64,000 bases of DNA from Gossypium raimondii (lineage: Eukaryota > Streptophyta > Magnoliopsida > Malvales > Malvaceae), in the NCBI RefSeq assembly GCF_025698545.1, contig NC_068567.1, positions 3,472,001 through 3,536,000 on the forward strand. Reading direction: 5' to 3'. Below, in pieces: positions 31,903-43,191 of the stretch; position 1 is the first letter of the stretch, and each line of letters opens with the position of its first letter. Made by a program: the position numbers and the translations under genes. The notes beneath the pieces are model-generated. The model was given only the letters and a program-made list of their open reading frames with translations, made no database searches and had not been told where the DNA came from.

Positions 31903-33433
31903 ATGGATCCTGAGCGAAGTGTGACAGATGATGTTGAAAGTAACGCGCCGGCTCCCGGACAAGGGACCGCGCATGAAGAGAGTAGACATGAGACACATGG
32001 ACAGGATGAGGCTCGGGAAGCCTTCCTCCGGATGATGAGTGATTGGTATACAGAATATGTCCGTGTAAATCCGAATGTTCCACCTCCTCCACCCCCTCCT
32101 ATTCCTCAACCGGTCCCCGTAGCTCCACGAAGTGCTGAATTGGTGAGATCAAGTAAACCACCCGTTGATGAATTCAAAGCATAAATGAAGATTTGGCTAA
32201 TGTTGATGATGATTCGGAAAAGCCGAGTTTTGGCTTGAAAATACTATCCGGTATTTGATGAATTATCTTGTACTCCGAGGAATGTTTGAAATGTCTTGTG
32301 TCTTTATTAGAGGTGCTCATGGGCCGAGTAGGCCGGGTTCGAGCTAGGCCCATAAAAAATTTCGGCCGGATCTAGGTAGCCGACCCCACCAAAATATGGG
32401 CCTAAGATTTTGCCCAGGCCGCCAGAAAAAATCATAAGCTGCCCTACTGCCCACCATTTTATTTTAAAAATTTTAAAATTAAAAAAGTATTTTAAAAATA
32501 TTTTAAAATTAAAAAATTAAAAAAGTATTTTAAAATTAAAAAATTAAAAAAGTATTTTAAAAATATTTTAAAATTTAAAAAATTAAAAAGTATGTAAAAA
32601 TATTTTAAAATTAAAAAATAAATATATTTATTATATCGGCTACTGGCAAAAAAAGTGGTGCTCGAGGCTGGCCCGCTTTCTAAGCAGGCCTCGTTTTTTG
32701 CCCAAGCCCATATTTGGGCCTATATTTTTACCCAAACCCTCCCATATTTCGGGCGGGCCATCGGGCCGGGCCGGGCCTCCCGGCCCATGAGCACCTCTAG
32801 TCTTTATTGAAGGATTCGGCATACCGTTGGTGGAAAACATTAATAACGGTGGTTCCAAAAGAAAGAGTTACTTGGGACTTCTTTCAGGAAGAATTCAGAA
32901 AGAAATATGTAAGCCAACGGTTTATTGATCAGAAGCGCAAAGAGTTTCTCGGATTGAAACAGGGCCGAATGTCAGTAGCAGAATATGAATTGGAGTTTGT
33001 CCGGCTTAGTAAATATGCCCAGGAATGTGTGCCTACGGAGGCTATTATGTGTAAAAGATTTGAAGAGGGGCTAAATGAAGACATCAGATTGCATGTTGGA
33101 ATTTTAGAGTTAAAAGAATTTGTGGTATTAGTTGATTGTGCCTGCAAAGCTGAAGAGCTGAGTAGAGAAAAGAGAAGGGCAGAGATGGAAGCTCGAGATG
33201 TAAGGAAGAGGTCAATGGGCAGAACATTTCAATCTCACCCGAAGAAGTTTAAAGGGATGGATCCACGACCAACTGGTTCAGTTGGGTATTCACGTAGAGA
33301 CCGAGGGAGGTCATATTCCGGAACTACAACTCGAGCTACCTCAGTGGCAAGTGTGGGTAATGTAGGAAACACCAGACCTGAATGTCAACAGTGTGGCAGG
33401 CGACATACTGGTGAGTGTTGGGGATTTAAATGA
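31903..33433 (+). pseudogene. gag region of the Ty3/gypsy element, broken
   Basis: The start codon at 31903 (MDPERSVTDDVES) opens an N-terminal segment that shifts frame near 32184. A hAT-type MITE (32308-32799) then splits the gene, and the capsid-like part resumes at about 32807 (DSAYRWWKTL to CKAEELSREKRRAEME). A zinc knuckle follows (CQQCGRRHTGEC), and the frame ends with a TGA at 33431-33433, just before a second knuckle (CFRCGSQEHY) that itself carries a stop in place of its last Cys. Gag would form the capsid shell and bind RNA; this copy cannot. Confidence 0.88.
32308..32799. mobile_element. hAT-type MITE nested in gag
   Basis: The ends are perfect inverted repeats: TAGAGGTGCTCATGGGCCG on the left and its complement on the right. 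They are flanked by the 8-bp duplication GTCTTTAT (32300-32307 and 32800-32807), as expected for hAT insertion. It is 492 bp, with no transposase, an AT-rich centre of repeated 'ttttaaaattaaaaaa' text and GC-rich ends. It inserted into the retrotransposon, so it is younger than that copy or than its immediate source. Confidence 0.93.
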
Positions 33434-33556
33434 GCTTGTTTCAGATGTGGTTCCCAAGAGCATTATGTAAAAGACTGACCTGAGAGAATAGAAGAAGAAA
33501 AATTACAAAGAGCTGGATCGGGTGATGTTGTCAGTAGAGGCAGACCACCGAGAAAT

Positions 33557-34100
33557 GTGGGAAGCAAAGCCAGTGGTAAGAGTGTGATAAAAGATGCAGC
33601 TGGAGGATCAGAAACTAGAGCGCCTGCTAGGACTTATGCCATACGCGCTCGAGAGGATGCCTCATCTCCCGATGTGATTACTGGTACATTTTCTCTTCAT
33701 GATATTGATGTTATTGCTTTGATTGACCCGGCTCTACTCATTCGTATGTATGCATGAATTTGGTATCTAGTAAGAAATTTCCTGTTGAAAACACTGAATT
33801 TGTAGTTAAAGTATCAAATCCTTTAGGCAAATGTGTCTTAGTCGATAAGGTTTGCAAGAATTGTCCCCTGATGATTCAAGGTCACTGTTTCCCGGCTAAT
33901 TTGATGTTGTTACCATTTGATGAGTTTGATATTATTTTGGGGATAGATTGGTTGATATTGCATGATGCCAAGGTAAATTGTAGACAGAAAATTCTTGAAT
34001 TAAATTGTGAAAACGGTGAAATTCTTCGGGTTGAAACAAAGGAGCCGAATAAGTTGCCTATGGTGATTTCGCACATGTCTGCTCATAAATACTTGAGAAA
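33557..34100 (+). pseudogene. Aspartic protease region of the retrotransposon, broken
   Basis: The segment leading to IALIDPALL holds the usual position of the catalytic Asp. The residues after IDP are out of frame and a stop follows at 33755-33757. The rest of the domain continues in another frame from 33754 ([12 protein letters not shown], then [18 protein letters not shown]). A small deletion at the active-site loop is the simplest explanation. In working elements this enzyme cuts the Gag-Pol polyprotein. Confidence 0.8.
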
Positions 34101-35436
34101 GGGATGTGAAGTTTATCTTGCTTATGTGCTGAACACGGATATTACTGGGTCGAAGCTTGAATCAGTGCCGGTAGTTTGTGAATTTCCAGATGTATTTCCA
34201 GAGGAATTGCCTGGGTTACCTCCGATTAGAGAAGTTGAGTTTTCTATTGATCTGTTACCTGGTACTGCACCGATTTCTATTGCACCGTATCGAATGGCTC
34301 CGACTGAGTTGAAGGAATTGAAAGCTCAGTTACAAGAGTTGACAGATAAAGGATTTGTGAGACCGAGTTTTTCTCCTTGGGGTGCTCCTGTGTTATTTGT
34401 GAAAAAGAAGGACGGCTCTATGAGACTTTGTATTGACTATCGTCAGCTCAACAAGGTGACTATAAAGAACAAGTATCCTTTGCCGAGAATTGATGATTTA
34501 TTTGATCAATTAAAAGGGGCAACAGTGTTCTCTAAGATCGATTTGAGGTCTGGTTACTATCAGTTAAGAGTTAAAGAGTCTGATGTGCCGAAAACCGCCT
34601 TTAGAACAAGGTATGGACACTATGAATTTCTGGTAATGCCTTTTGGGTTAACAAATGCTCCGGCTATTTTTATGGACTTGATGAACTGAATTTTCCGGCC
34701 GTACTTGGATAAGTTCGTGGTGGTGTTCATAGATGATATTTTAATCTATTCTCGGGATAAATCTGAGCATGCAGAACATTTGAGAACTGTGTTGCAGATT
34801 CTGAGAGAAAAGAAATTGTATGCTAAATTCAGCAAAAGTGAGTTTTGGCTTCGTGAGGTTGGATTCTTGGGACATATAGTTTCAAGTGAAGGTATTGGGT
34901 TGATCCAAGCAAAATTTCAGCAATTGTTGATTGGGAGCCACCAAAGAATGTGATGAAGTTAGAAGCTTTCGGGCTTAGTGGGTATTACGACACTTTGTCA
35001 AGGGATTTTCGATGATTGCTTCTCCTATGACTAAGTTCTGCAGAAGAATGTCAAGTTTGAATGGACCGATAAATGTCAACAAAGTTTTGAAAAGTTGAAG
35101 GCATTATTGGTCGAGGCGCCGATGTTGGTGCAACTTTGAGTCCGGAAGGAGTTTGTAATTCTGATGATGCATCGTTGAATGGTCTTGGGTGTGTGTTAAT
35201 GCAAGAGGGTAAAGTAATAGCTTATGCTTGAGGCAGTTGAAACCGCATGAGAAGAATTATCCGACGCATGATTTAGAATTGGTCGCTATTGTTTTTGCTT
35301 TAAAATTTGGCGTCATTATTTGTATGGTGAAAAGTGCGAATCTTCACCGATCATAAGAGTTTGAAGTATTTGATGAGCCAAAAGACTTGAATTTTGGCAA
35401 CGAAGATGGCTCGAGCTAATTAAAGACTATGAGCTA
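34101..35436 (+). pseudogene. Reverse transcriptase and RNase H region, broken
   Basis: RT motifs are clear: [47 protein letters not shown] and the catalytic FIDDILIYS (FxDD box). A TGA at 34687-34689 separates the last two. Downstream, from about 34950 to 35430, the connection and RNase H parts are recognisable only in short pieces across all three frames because many small deletions are present. The stretch is therefore non-coding as given, though the density of 1-base gaps could in part be sequencing error. Confidence 0.88.
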
Positions 35437-37043
35437 GTGATTGATTATCACCCCGGGAAAGCTAATGTGGTTGCTGATGCCTTGAGCAGAAAATCTTTAT
35501 TTGCTTTGAGAGCTATGAGTACGAGATTAACTTTATCTGATGATGGTTCAATTTTGGCTGAATTGAGAGTTAGACCGTTATTTCTTCAGCAGATGTGGGA
35601 AGCTCAAAAGAATGACAATAAATTGCAAGTCAGAAGAGCTCAGTGTGAAACAGGCTTTAATTCAGATTTTCAAATTGGTTCAGATGACTGCCTGATGTTC
35701 CGAGATAGAATATGTGTACCGAGAAATGATGAGCTAATTCGGACCATTTTATGTGAGGCACACAATGGTGATTTATCAGTCCATCCAGGTAGTGTGAAAA
35801 TGTATAATGATTTGAAGAAGTTGTACTGGTGGCCGGGCATGAAAAAGGATATCTCGGAATTTGTATCGAATTGTTTAATTTGTCAACAAGTGAAAGCTGA
35901 GCATCAAGTACCATCGGGTTTACTTCAGCCGATAACGATTCCAGAGTGGAAGTGGGACAGTATTACGATGGATTTTGTGACAGGATTGCCTTTAACTCCA
36001 AAGAAGAAAGATGCTATTTGGGTAATTGTTGATAGATTGACAAAGTCAGCCCATTTTATTCCGATACGCATTGATTACTCACTTGACAGGTTGGAGGAAT
36101 TATATGTTGCTGAAATAGTGAGATTACACGGGGTGCCTAAATCTATTATATCGGATAGAGATCCGAGATTTACTTCGAGGTTTTGGATAAAGTTGTAGGA
36201 AGCCTTGGGTACAAAATTGAATTTCAGTACTGCGTTTCATCCGCAAACTGACGGGCAATCAGAAAGAGTGATTCAAGTTCTTGAAGACATGCTCCGATGT
36301 TGTATTTTAGAATTGGAAGGCAGTTGGGAGAAATATCTACCATTGGTTGAATTTGCTTATAACAATAGCTATCAGTCAAGTATACGAATGACACCGTATG
36401 AAGCATTATATGGGCGTAAGTGTAGAACTCCTTTATATTGGACTGAGCTCGGTGAGAACCAGATTCATGGAGTTGACTTGGTGAAAGAAACTGAAGAAAA
36501 GGTGAAAATAATTCGTGACTGTTTAAAGGCTGCTTCAGATCGGCAAAAGTCGTATGCAGATTTAAAGAGGAAAGAAATTGAGTTTCAAGTGGGTGATAAA
36601 GTATTCTTGAAAGTATCTCCATGGAAAAAGATTCTGAGATTTGGTCGTAAAGGCAAATTGAGTCCACGTTTTATTGGACCATATGAAGTTATTGAAAGAG
36701 TTGACCCTGTAGCTTATCGGTTAGCTTTACCGTCGGAGTTGAAAAAAATACATAATGTATTTCATGTGTCGATGTTGCGACGTTATCGTTCGGATCCTTC
36801 ACATATAGTTTCTCCTACAGAGATTGAGGTTCGACCATATATGACTTATGAGGAGGAACCGATAAAAATTCTGGCTCGGGAGGTCAAACAGTTAAGGAAT
36901 AAAAGTGTAGCCTTAGTGAAAGTGTTGTGGCAGAAACATGGAATGGAAGAGGCTACGTGGGAACCGGAGGAAATTATGAGGAAGCAAGTACCCAAACCTC
37001 TTTTAGGTAAGATTTTTGGGACGAAAATCCCTAAGGGGAGAGT
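35437..37043 (+). pseudogene. Integrase with C-terminal chromodomain-like region, broken
   Basis: The first frame (to 36198) has the zinc-binding end ([29 protein letters not shown]) and the first two catalytic Asp positions (MDFVTGLP and ISDRDPRF). A TAG at 36196-36198 stops it. The second frame (from 36205) has FHPQTDGQSERVIQVLED with the catalytic Glu, then the GPY-like part (FIGPYEVIERVDPVAYRL), and ends with VALVKVLWQKHGMEEATWEPEE, a chromodomain-like tail. This tail helps chromoviruses target chromatin. The single stop would truncate the enzyme. Confidence 0.9.
37031..37043 (+). other. Polypurine tract region
   Basis: The run 'aaggggagag' (37033-37042) lies directly before the 3' LTR and is the expected primer site for plus-strand DNA synthesis. 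Confidence 0.75.
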
Positions 37044-39803
37044 TATAATGACCGATTCTAGGCCTAGTCGGAATAGTGGTTTGAGACCACAAATCCGACG
37101 AGGAAAATATGGTTATTATTATATTTTTATGGTCTACAATTTCACGGAAAATTTTCGTAAAAATTTCGTTCGAAAATTTTGACGTTTGGGCACTCAATTT
37201 AGTCAAAAGGACTAAATTTTAAAAAGTGCAAAAGTTGAGTTCTATATGTAGAAGTGTCTAATTGATATGAAATTATAAGTTGCGGGTCCTTATGTGGTAA
37301 TTAGACCATTAGTAATTGATGGACAAAATAGACCTAAGAAATGAGAGAAATAGATTTTTTTAAGTGGGGGCATTTTAGTCATTTGGTTATAAAAAGAATA
37401 AAATGGGAAAAAGATGACAAAAATCATCATCTTCTCCATAAGTTGCTGCCGAATTTTAAGGGACACCATAGCTAAGGTTTCTTTGCTTTCTCAAGCTCAT
37501 AGTAAGTGCATCCTAGCCCCGTTTTTAATGTTCTTTGCATTTTTGAAATCATCGTAGCTCGGTTTAGCTTATTTTACTGTTAATTCATGTTAGGGTTTAT
37601 ATTTGGAAAAATACCCATAGGTGAAAAGTGTTTATTTTGCTGTTTTATGGTGGAATATGAAGCTAGAAATTATGTTAAACAACTTTTGCTAAGCGATTTT
37701 AAACGAAAACGGGTAAATTGACATAATCGGTAAAAATAGTTAATGTTCAAAAGTATGTGTTAGAGTGAGAATTTGATGTTGCCATAGAAGGGAAAAATAT
37801 TCAGCATGTCATAAGACATAAGAATAAGTGATGAAATTTAATTTCCGAGCTTGGGGACAAAAATGTAATTATTCAAAAGTTTGGGGGCAAAATTGTAATT
37901 TTTCAAAACTTTGGGTGGAGGATTATTTTAATAAATGTGAACCTTAAATAAGTTAAATTTGTTATTATAGATCAAGAAAGACGAGAGGACTACCTCAAAC
38001 GAGGAAAAGAAAAGATAGTGGAATAAATTGCAAAATTACGATATTTTGCACCGAGGTAAGTAAACACGTGACTTAATGTATTATTTTGGTATTATTTGAT
38101 TGAGATTTATTTGAATATAAAATAAATGTTTGGCAAGATTCCAAAATATCGTTAAATTGGGAAAGGTGGTAAGGAGTTGCAAAACACGGTTTTGGTTGAA
38201 CACTGAATAGGCCGAGCATATTGCATATAAAGGGGTTGTTGTGTGCTGATTCCCCTATTCATTGGTGGTTGCTAAGTGCTGATTCCACCGTATTTTAAAT
38301 GTGGAAGGGGGTTGCTAAGTGCTGATTCCCCCGAGGGGTTGCTAAGTGCTGATTCCCCTACCTATTGGTGGTTGCTAAGTGCTGATTCCACCGTATTTTA
38401 AATGTGAAAGGGGGTTGCTAAGTGCTGATTCCCCTGAGGGGTTGCTAAGTGCTGATTCCCCTACCTATTTGGTGGTTGCTAAGTGCTGATTCCACCGCAT
38501 CTGAAATGTGAAGGGGGTTGCTAAGTGCTGATTCCCCCAAGGGGTTGCTGTGTGCTGATTCCCCGATTCATTGGTGGTGCTAAGTGCGGAATCCACCAAC
38601 AACGGTTAACATTCCGAGTGTTCAACGAGTAAATTGAGAAGGTGAATATTCATATATGTGGTGGACGAGTTTATGGGAGGAATATCGGGTTTGATACTTA
38701 ATCAACCCATGTATAAGATGGGAGGAAAAATAAAAAATACAAAAGAAACAATTTGAATGCAAAACTGTTTTGAATGGCAGCAGTTGGGCAACTTTGAAAA
38801 ATCACCATAAATGGTGAAAAATGAATTGGAGGTTGAATAAAACATGAAATTGAAGCTGAATGAGTCTATTTTCATATGAAAGAAGTGGGGAAAGCAAAGG
38901 AATTATATATTTGGGGATATTTAAATTTTACTGAGACAGGGTTGGATTGAATTGAAATCCCTGTTCCAACTTTGGAAAATCACCAAAGATTCTAAAAAAT
39001 AATTATGGCTTGAAATTTATATGTATGGATTCCTTTTGAGTCTATTTTAATAGAAACAAACTAGAACATTGTTTGAAACTTGTATAGAGAGTTATGTGAA
39101 TTTTTGTAAGGGAGGTCAGGACTGTCGGGTAGTGAAACAGGGGAAACTTTAATGAATAAACTGTACTAATTGATCCAACCAAAAATTCTGAAAATTTTAT
39201 GGTGGAAATATATATGAAACTAGTTTCAGGGAAAATTTACGGAATCTGATTTGGAGCCCTGTAGCTCCCGATAAAAATAAATTAGTGACCATGACGCAGA
39301 AATACTGCTTGCTGGAATTTGACCAAATAATGAAATTTATTTGTGATAAAAGTTATATTTTGGTGTAATCATGTGGGAAATTTATCTACTTGTCATATGT
39401 TTACTTACTAAGCTATATGCTTACTTGCTTTTATTTTTCCCTTGATTATAGTGATATCCATCAACTTGGAATTGGGACGGAGTCGGACAATCATCCACAC
39501 TATCATCCGCGTTTGGGTATTTTGCTACTGGTATTCCGGAAATTATGGCATGTATAGACGACTTTATGTAATGTGGCGTCACTGTATATATATATGTTAT
39601 GGTTCGATCTAAAATGTGGCGTTTATAAATAGTTAAATTGTGTATCTTTATACAACTGTTTTGGTTGGAAATTTGAATTGTGGTTGGAAATTGCAGGAGG
39701 TTTAAGCAAAAACAAGCAGAAATGCTGTTGAAATTTTTTAAAAAAAAATTTAGTAATACCTCGTACTCTGTTCCGGTAAGGAATAAGAGTAAGGGGTGTT
39801 ACA
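37044..39803 (+). repeat. 3' LTR of the Ty3/gypsy element
   Basis: About 2760 bp, ending GGGTGTTACA. Its first bases read TATAATGACCGATTCT, where the 5' LTR has TGTAACAGCCCGATTCT. The left terminus has therefore mutated away from TG, including a 1-base loss. Elsewhere differences are scattered and few. It includes a better-preserved hairpin array at 38232-38597. Confidence 0.92.
38232..38597. repeat. Hairpin array in the 3' LTR
   Basis: Same organisation as 30193-30555, about eleven units with core TTGCTAAGTGCTGATT. Units nine and ten, which are degraded in the 5' LTR, are intact here with arms GGGGG/CCCCC and GGGG/CCCC. The structural form is therefore the ancestral one. Confidence 0.85.
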
Positions 39804-39808
39804 AGCAA

Positions 39809-40729
39809 CATCAAAACCTTCATAATTAAACACTCTTGAAAAGTTGCCTACACACCCTCTTTACTCATCCTTAGGTTAAAACATGTTCTTATCACCCCTA
39901 AACACCACCAGTCAAAATCATATCTTACTCGAGTTGAAAAAACCTCCTAGTTGAAGAGAAGACAATCGAAATCATCCTTAACCCACCAACCCTTACCCAA
40001 CATGGATCAAGAGGACACTGGACATGATTCCATAATAAGCTTGTTAAAATCCCTCAAGAAAGGAAAGCTGGATCGGCAGCATTCAACAGTGTTCCTCATC
40101 AGTTATGGCCGTCGATGATGAACCCCAGCCCCCTCAGCCTTTCGAGTTCACATCCTGATTTCGCTTGGATTTCGTTTCGATGATAGTTTTTAGAGACAAC
40201 TTGTGTTTCATCACATTCTTTAGTTCAGGAGTTCTCTACTAATCAGTTACATTCTTTCTATTTGTACGGACAATCTTGTCATATACATGCTCAACCATTA
40301 GGGAATTCGATTTTGTTGCCTAATTTCTTTTTGTTGATGCTTTGCTCTCAATTCTTTTCACATTTTTCAAATCATAGATATAGGTTACAACTCACGTGGC
40401 ATAGCTTTTAAATCATTATTTGTCACGATAATAATATTTCACATGTTGATTATTTTAAAAATTAATTCAAGGTAAATTCCTTATAAATATTTTCATGTAA
40501 TTGTTGATGCTCTAAATGTTGATTTGCATGAATATATTAAATATACACTAAAAATATAAAATTAAACTTAATTATAAGAAATATAAACTATAAAGCAAAT
40601 TGAAGCATTTTAATAAAGATTGATTAAAGTAAATATATTTCAAAATCTTAATTAATTTAAACAAAACTCAATTATAAGAAAAAATATTAATTTCTTTTTC
40701 AAACTCTAACAAATTTATGGGAAAATTGA
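39809..40729. other. Rest of duplicated spacer, unit C
   Basis: Continues unit C after the retrotransposon and is collinear with 12386-13377. It includes the 17-codon ORF at 40105-40158. No other gene is seen. Confidence 0.5.
40105..40158 (+). other. 17-codon conserved ORF, unit C
   Basis: Reads MAVDDEPQPPQPFEFTS, like 12687-12740 with one replacement. A synonymous change is also present (ccc for cct). Conservation in three units may simply reflect recent duplication. Confidence 0.22.
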
Positions 40730-40912
40730 ATGTTCCATATTCTTATCCTTGGAATGGAAATGCTGGGATATTATGGGAAAAGAAATATTGACAAATAGTC
40801 GCACAAGCCAACGACGAAATTGATTCTTCTCTTTAACGACAAAAGCAAAGACCTAAGAAAGTATACCACAAAGAGTGGAGTAAAGTGAAGCAAACTCGAG
40901 GGTTTTCTTGTA
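40730..40912 (+). promoter_or_regulatory. Conserved DC1 leader block of copy 40913
   Basis: Homologous to 13378-13562 and ending 'gggttttcttgta' before the ATG. It precedes a frameshifted gene. Confidence 0.4.
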
Positions 40913-43191
40913 ATGGATGTGAGTGAGTGTGAGAGTAGGACAGAGGGGGAGACCATGGAACTTCAACATTTCAGTCATCCACATCCTTTGGTCTCCTTCA
41001 AATATCAGACTGTTGCACGCGAAGAAGTAGACCCGGAAGCAGCTCTTTGCCTTGGGTGTGAGAAACCTGTAGAGGGCTGGAGCTATGGCTGCAATCAATG
41101 TGAGTTTTATCTTCATAAGGGATGTGCTGAGTTAGAGTTAGCCCCCAAGATTCAGAATCCCTTCCACCCCAAACACCCTCTCACTCTTTTGCCAAATTCA
41201 CCTCAGTCTAGGTCAGGATTTTGCGATTTGTGTGGTAAGAATTATGGGGGATTTGTTTATTATTGTAATGATTGTAATTTCGATCTGCACATCAATTGTG
41301 CTTTGCTTCAATCATCCATTGCTGCAAATTTTCCTAATTCTTTGCACCCCCATTCTTTACATTTCATTCAAAACTATAACAAGGAAGTTGAGCCTGATTG
41401 CCCCGGGTGTCAAAAACCAATATCTGGTCCATTTTACCACTGTTCAGATTGCACTTATCCTACATTCTTTAACCTTCATAAGGAATGTGCTGAACTACCC
41501 CTTGAGATTAATCACCCCTGTGACCGTAAGCATCCTCTTACTCTCTTGCCACAACCGCCAACTCATCCCCAGAAATGTAGTTGCTATTTGTGCAGAATCC
41601 AATGGAAGGGGTTTGTTTATTCCTGCTCTCTATGCAACTTTGATCTTTCACTTGATGATTTTCTTTTTTCACCACCAACAATCACAGTTGCAAGTCATGA
41701 ACATCCGTGGATGCTTGTATCTAGAAAAATGTCGTTTGTTTGTGATTGTTGTGGCACTGACGGCTATCACTCCCCCTATTTCTGTGCTACATGTCACCTC
41801 CTTGTCCACAAGAATTGCATTTCATTGCCACGCAACATCAGGATAACACGACATTGTCACGTGATTTGTTTTTCATATTCTTTTCAACAAAATCAAGTTG
41901 AAGATTGTATGTGCAGAATTTGTTACACGGAAGTTGATACAAGTTATGGTAGGTATTGTTGTTCTGCTTCTGGTTGTGATTATATTGCTCATGCACATTG
42001 TGCAACCAATAAGCAATTTGGGATGGAACAATTACCGAGGACGGCTATGATGAGAGGCATGGTCCTTCGAATTTGCTTACTGATGTTGTTGAACAAATTC
42101 GTATTGGAGATCTAATGGTAGCAAGTGAGATCAAGCATTCCTATCATGATCATAATTTAAGACTCACTTTTAGTGGGAAGACCAAAGATGATGACAGTCA
42201 GTGCGATGGGTGCACGAGACCTTTATCAACTCCTTTTTATAGTTGTGAGCAATGCAAGTTCTTTCTCCACAAAGATTGCGCTGAATTGCCTAAAGAAATG
42301 CCACACCCCTTTCACAAGCATTTGCTTACTCTCGTGAACTCACACGATTGGGGTGGTTATTCATGGTGCGATGCTTGCGGTCGTCTATATCAAGGATTTA
42401 GCTACAAATGCTACAAAAGAGATTGCTGGTTCAAAATTGACATTCAATGTATGTTATTGTCGGACACCTTGAAGCACCCAAGTCATGAGCATTCACTCTT
42501 TCTTGTCCACAACAACGAGGGAACGAGTTGCAGTGCTTGTTTCAGAAAACTACACTCAAGGGATGTTGCATTTAGATGCATGAAGCGGTGTGATTTCAGT
42601 TTAGATGTAGGTTGTGCAACACTACCACTCTCTGCTTGGTATAAGTATGACAGGCATGCTCTTACTTTGAGTTTTTTTGATGATTCTGAGCCTTCTCAAC
42701 TTTATTGCGATCTCTGCGAAAAAGAAAGAGAGCCAAATAATTGGTTTTACTACTGTGCTGATTGTGATAACTCTCTTCATCTCAATTGTGTTATCGGGGA
42801 TCTCCCATATTTGAAGCTTGGGAACAAATTGAAGCATTATAGGCATAAACATCCATTCACTATTGTAAAAAACATCTGGAATTGCCCTCCATGTAAGGCA
42901 TGTGGTGAGATTTGCAATGGACAGGCCCTAGAATGTAAAGAATCTGAATGCAACTTTATCGTCCATTGGGATTGCTGTCCAGGTAGATGGAAGACGGTAA
43001 AGTCTCCGTTTGAAGATGAGAGGAAATTGAGATGCCAGTTGTGTTTGGAGAAGGAGAGGGTTGGAGTGGGAGGGGTGGACGCAATAATTTTTTCTAAAAT
43101 ACTATGTTTAAATGACATTAATATTAATATTAAATTATTAAAAAAAAACCTTTTTAACTTTTTATTTTGCCACACATTTATTTGTGATTGA
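40913..43191 (+). pseudogene. DC1 protein gene with mid-gene frameshift and altered 3' end
   Basis: The first frame (40913-42115) encodes modules 1-6. At about 42012 one A is missing (aataagcaattt, versus ataaagcaattt in the 6006 gene), which shifts the frame just after HAHCATNK. The second frame (through 42073 and on to 43191) carries modules 7-11 intact. Homology to DC1 ends at the codons for VHWDCC (42978). The frame then runs on through a non-homologous tail, showing that the normal stop and 3' flank were replaced. If the 1-base gap is a consensus error, this would be a full gene. It is a mosaic: modules 3-5 are 6006-like, module 6 is 23392-like and modules 7-11 are 6006-like. Confidence 0.88.

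Larger units (their letters stand above)
28990..39803 (+). mobile_element. Ty3/gypsy chromovirus-type LTR retrotransposon, full length, defective
   Basis: A 10.8-kb element flanked by the 5-bp duplication AGCAA (28985-28989 and 39804-39808). Unit A keeps the empty site. The order is 5' LTR, primer-binding site, gag, protease, reverse transcriptase, RNase H, integrase, C-terminal chromodomain-like region, purine tract, 3' LTR. The integrase-last order and the C-terminal chromodomain place it in the chromoviruses, probably the Tekay/Del lineage given the long LTRs and the CGRRHTGEC zinc knuckle. Every coding domain is interrupted by stops or indels and a MITE sits in gag, so this copy is not autonomous. 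The LTRs look very similar by eye, suggesting a fairly recent insertion. Confidence 0.95.

Noticed and set aside
36224..36667. Minus-strand ORF of 147 codons in the integrase region
   Set aside because: It is antisense to clear integrase motifs on the plus strand and has no domain of its own.
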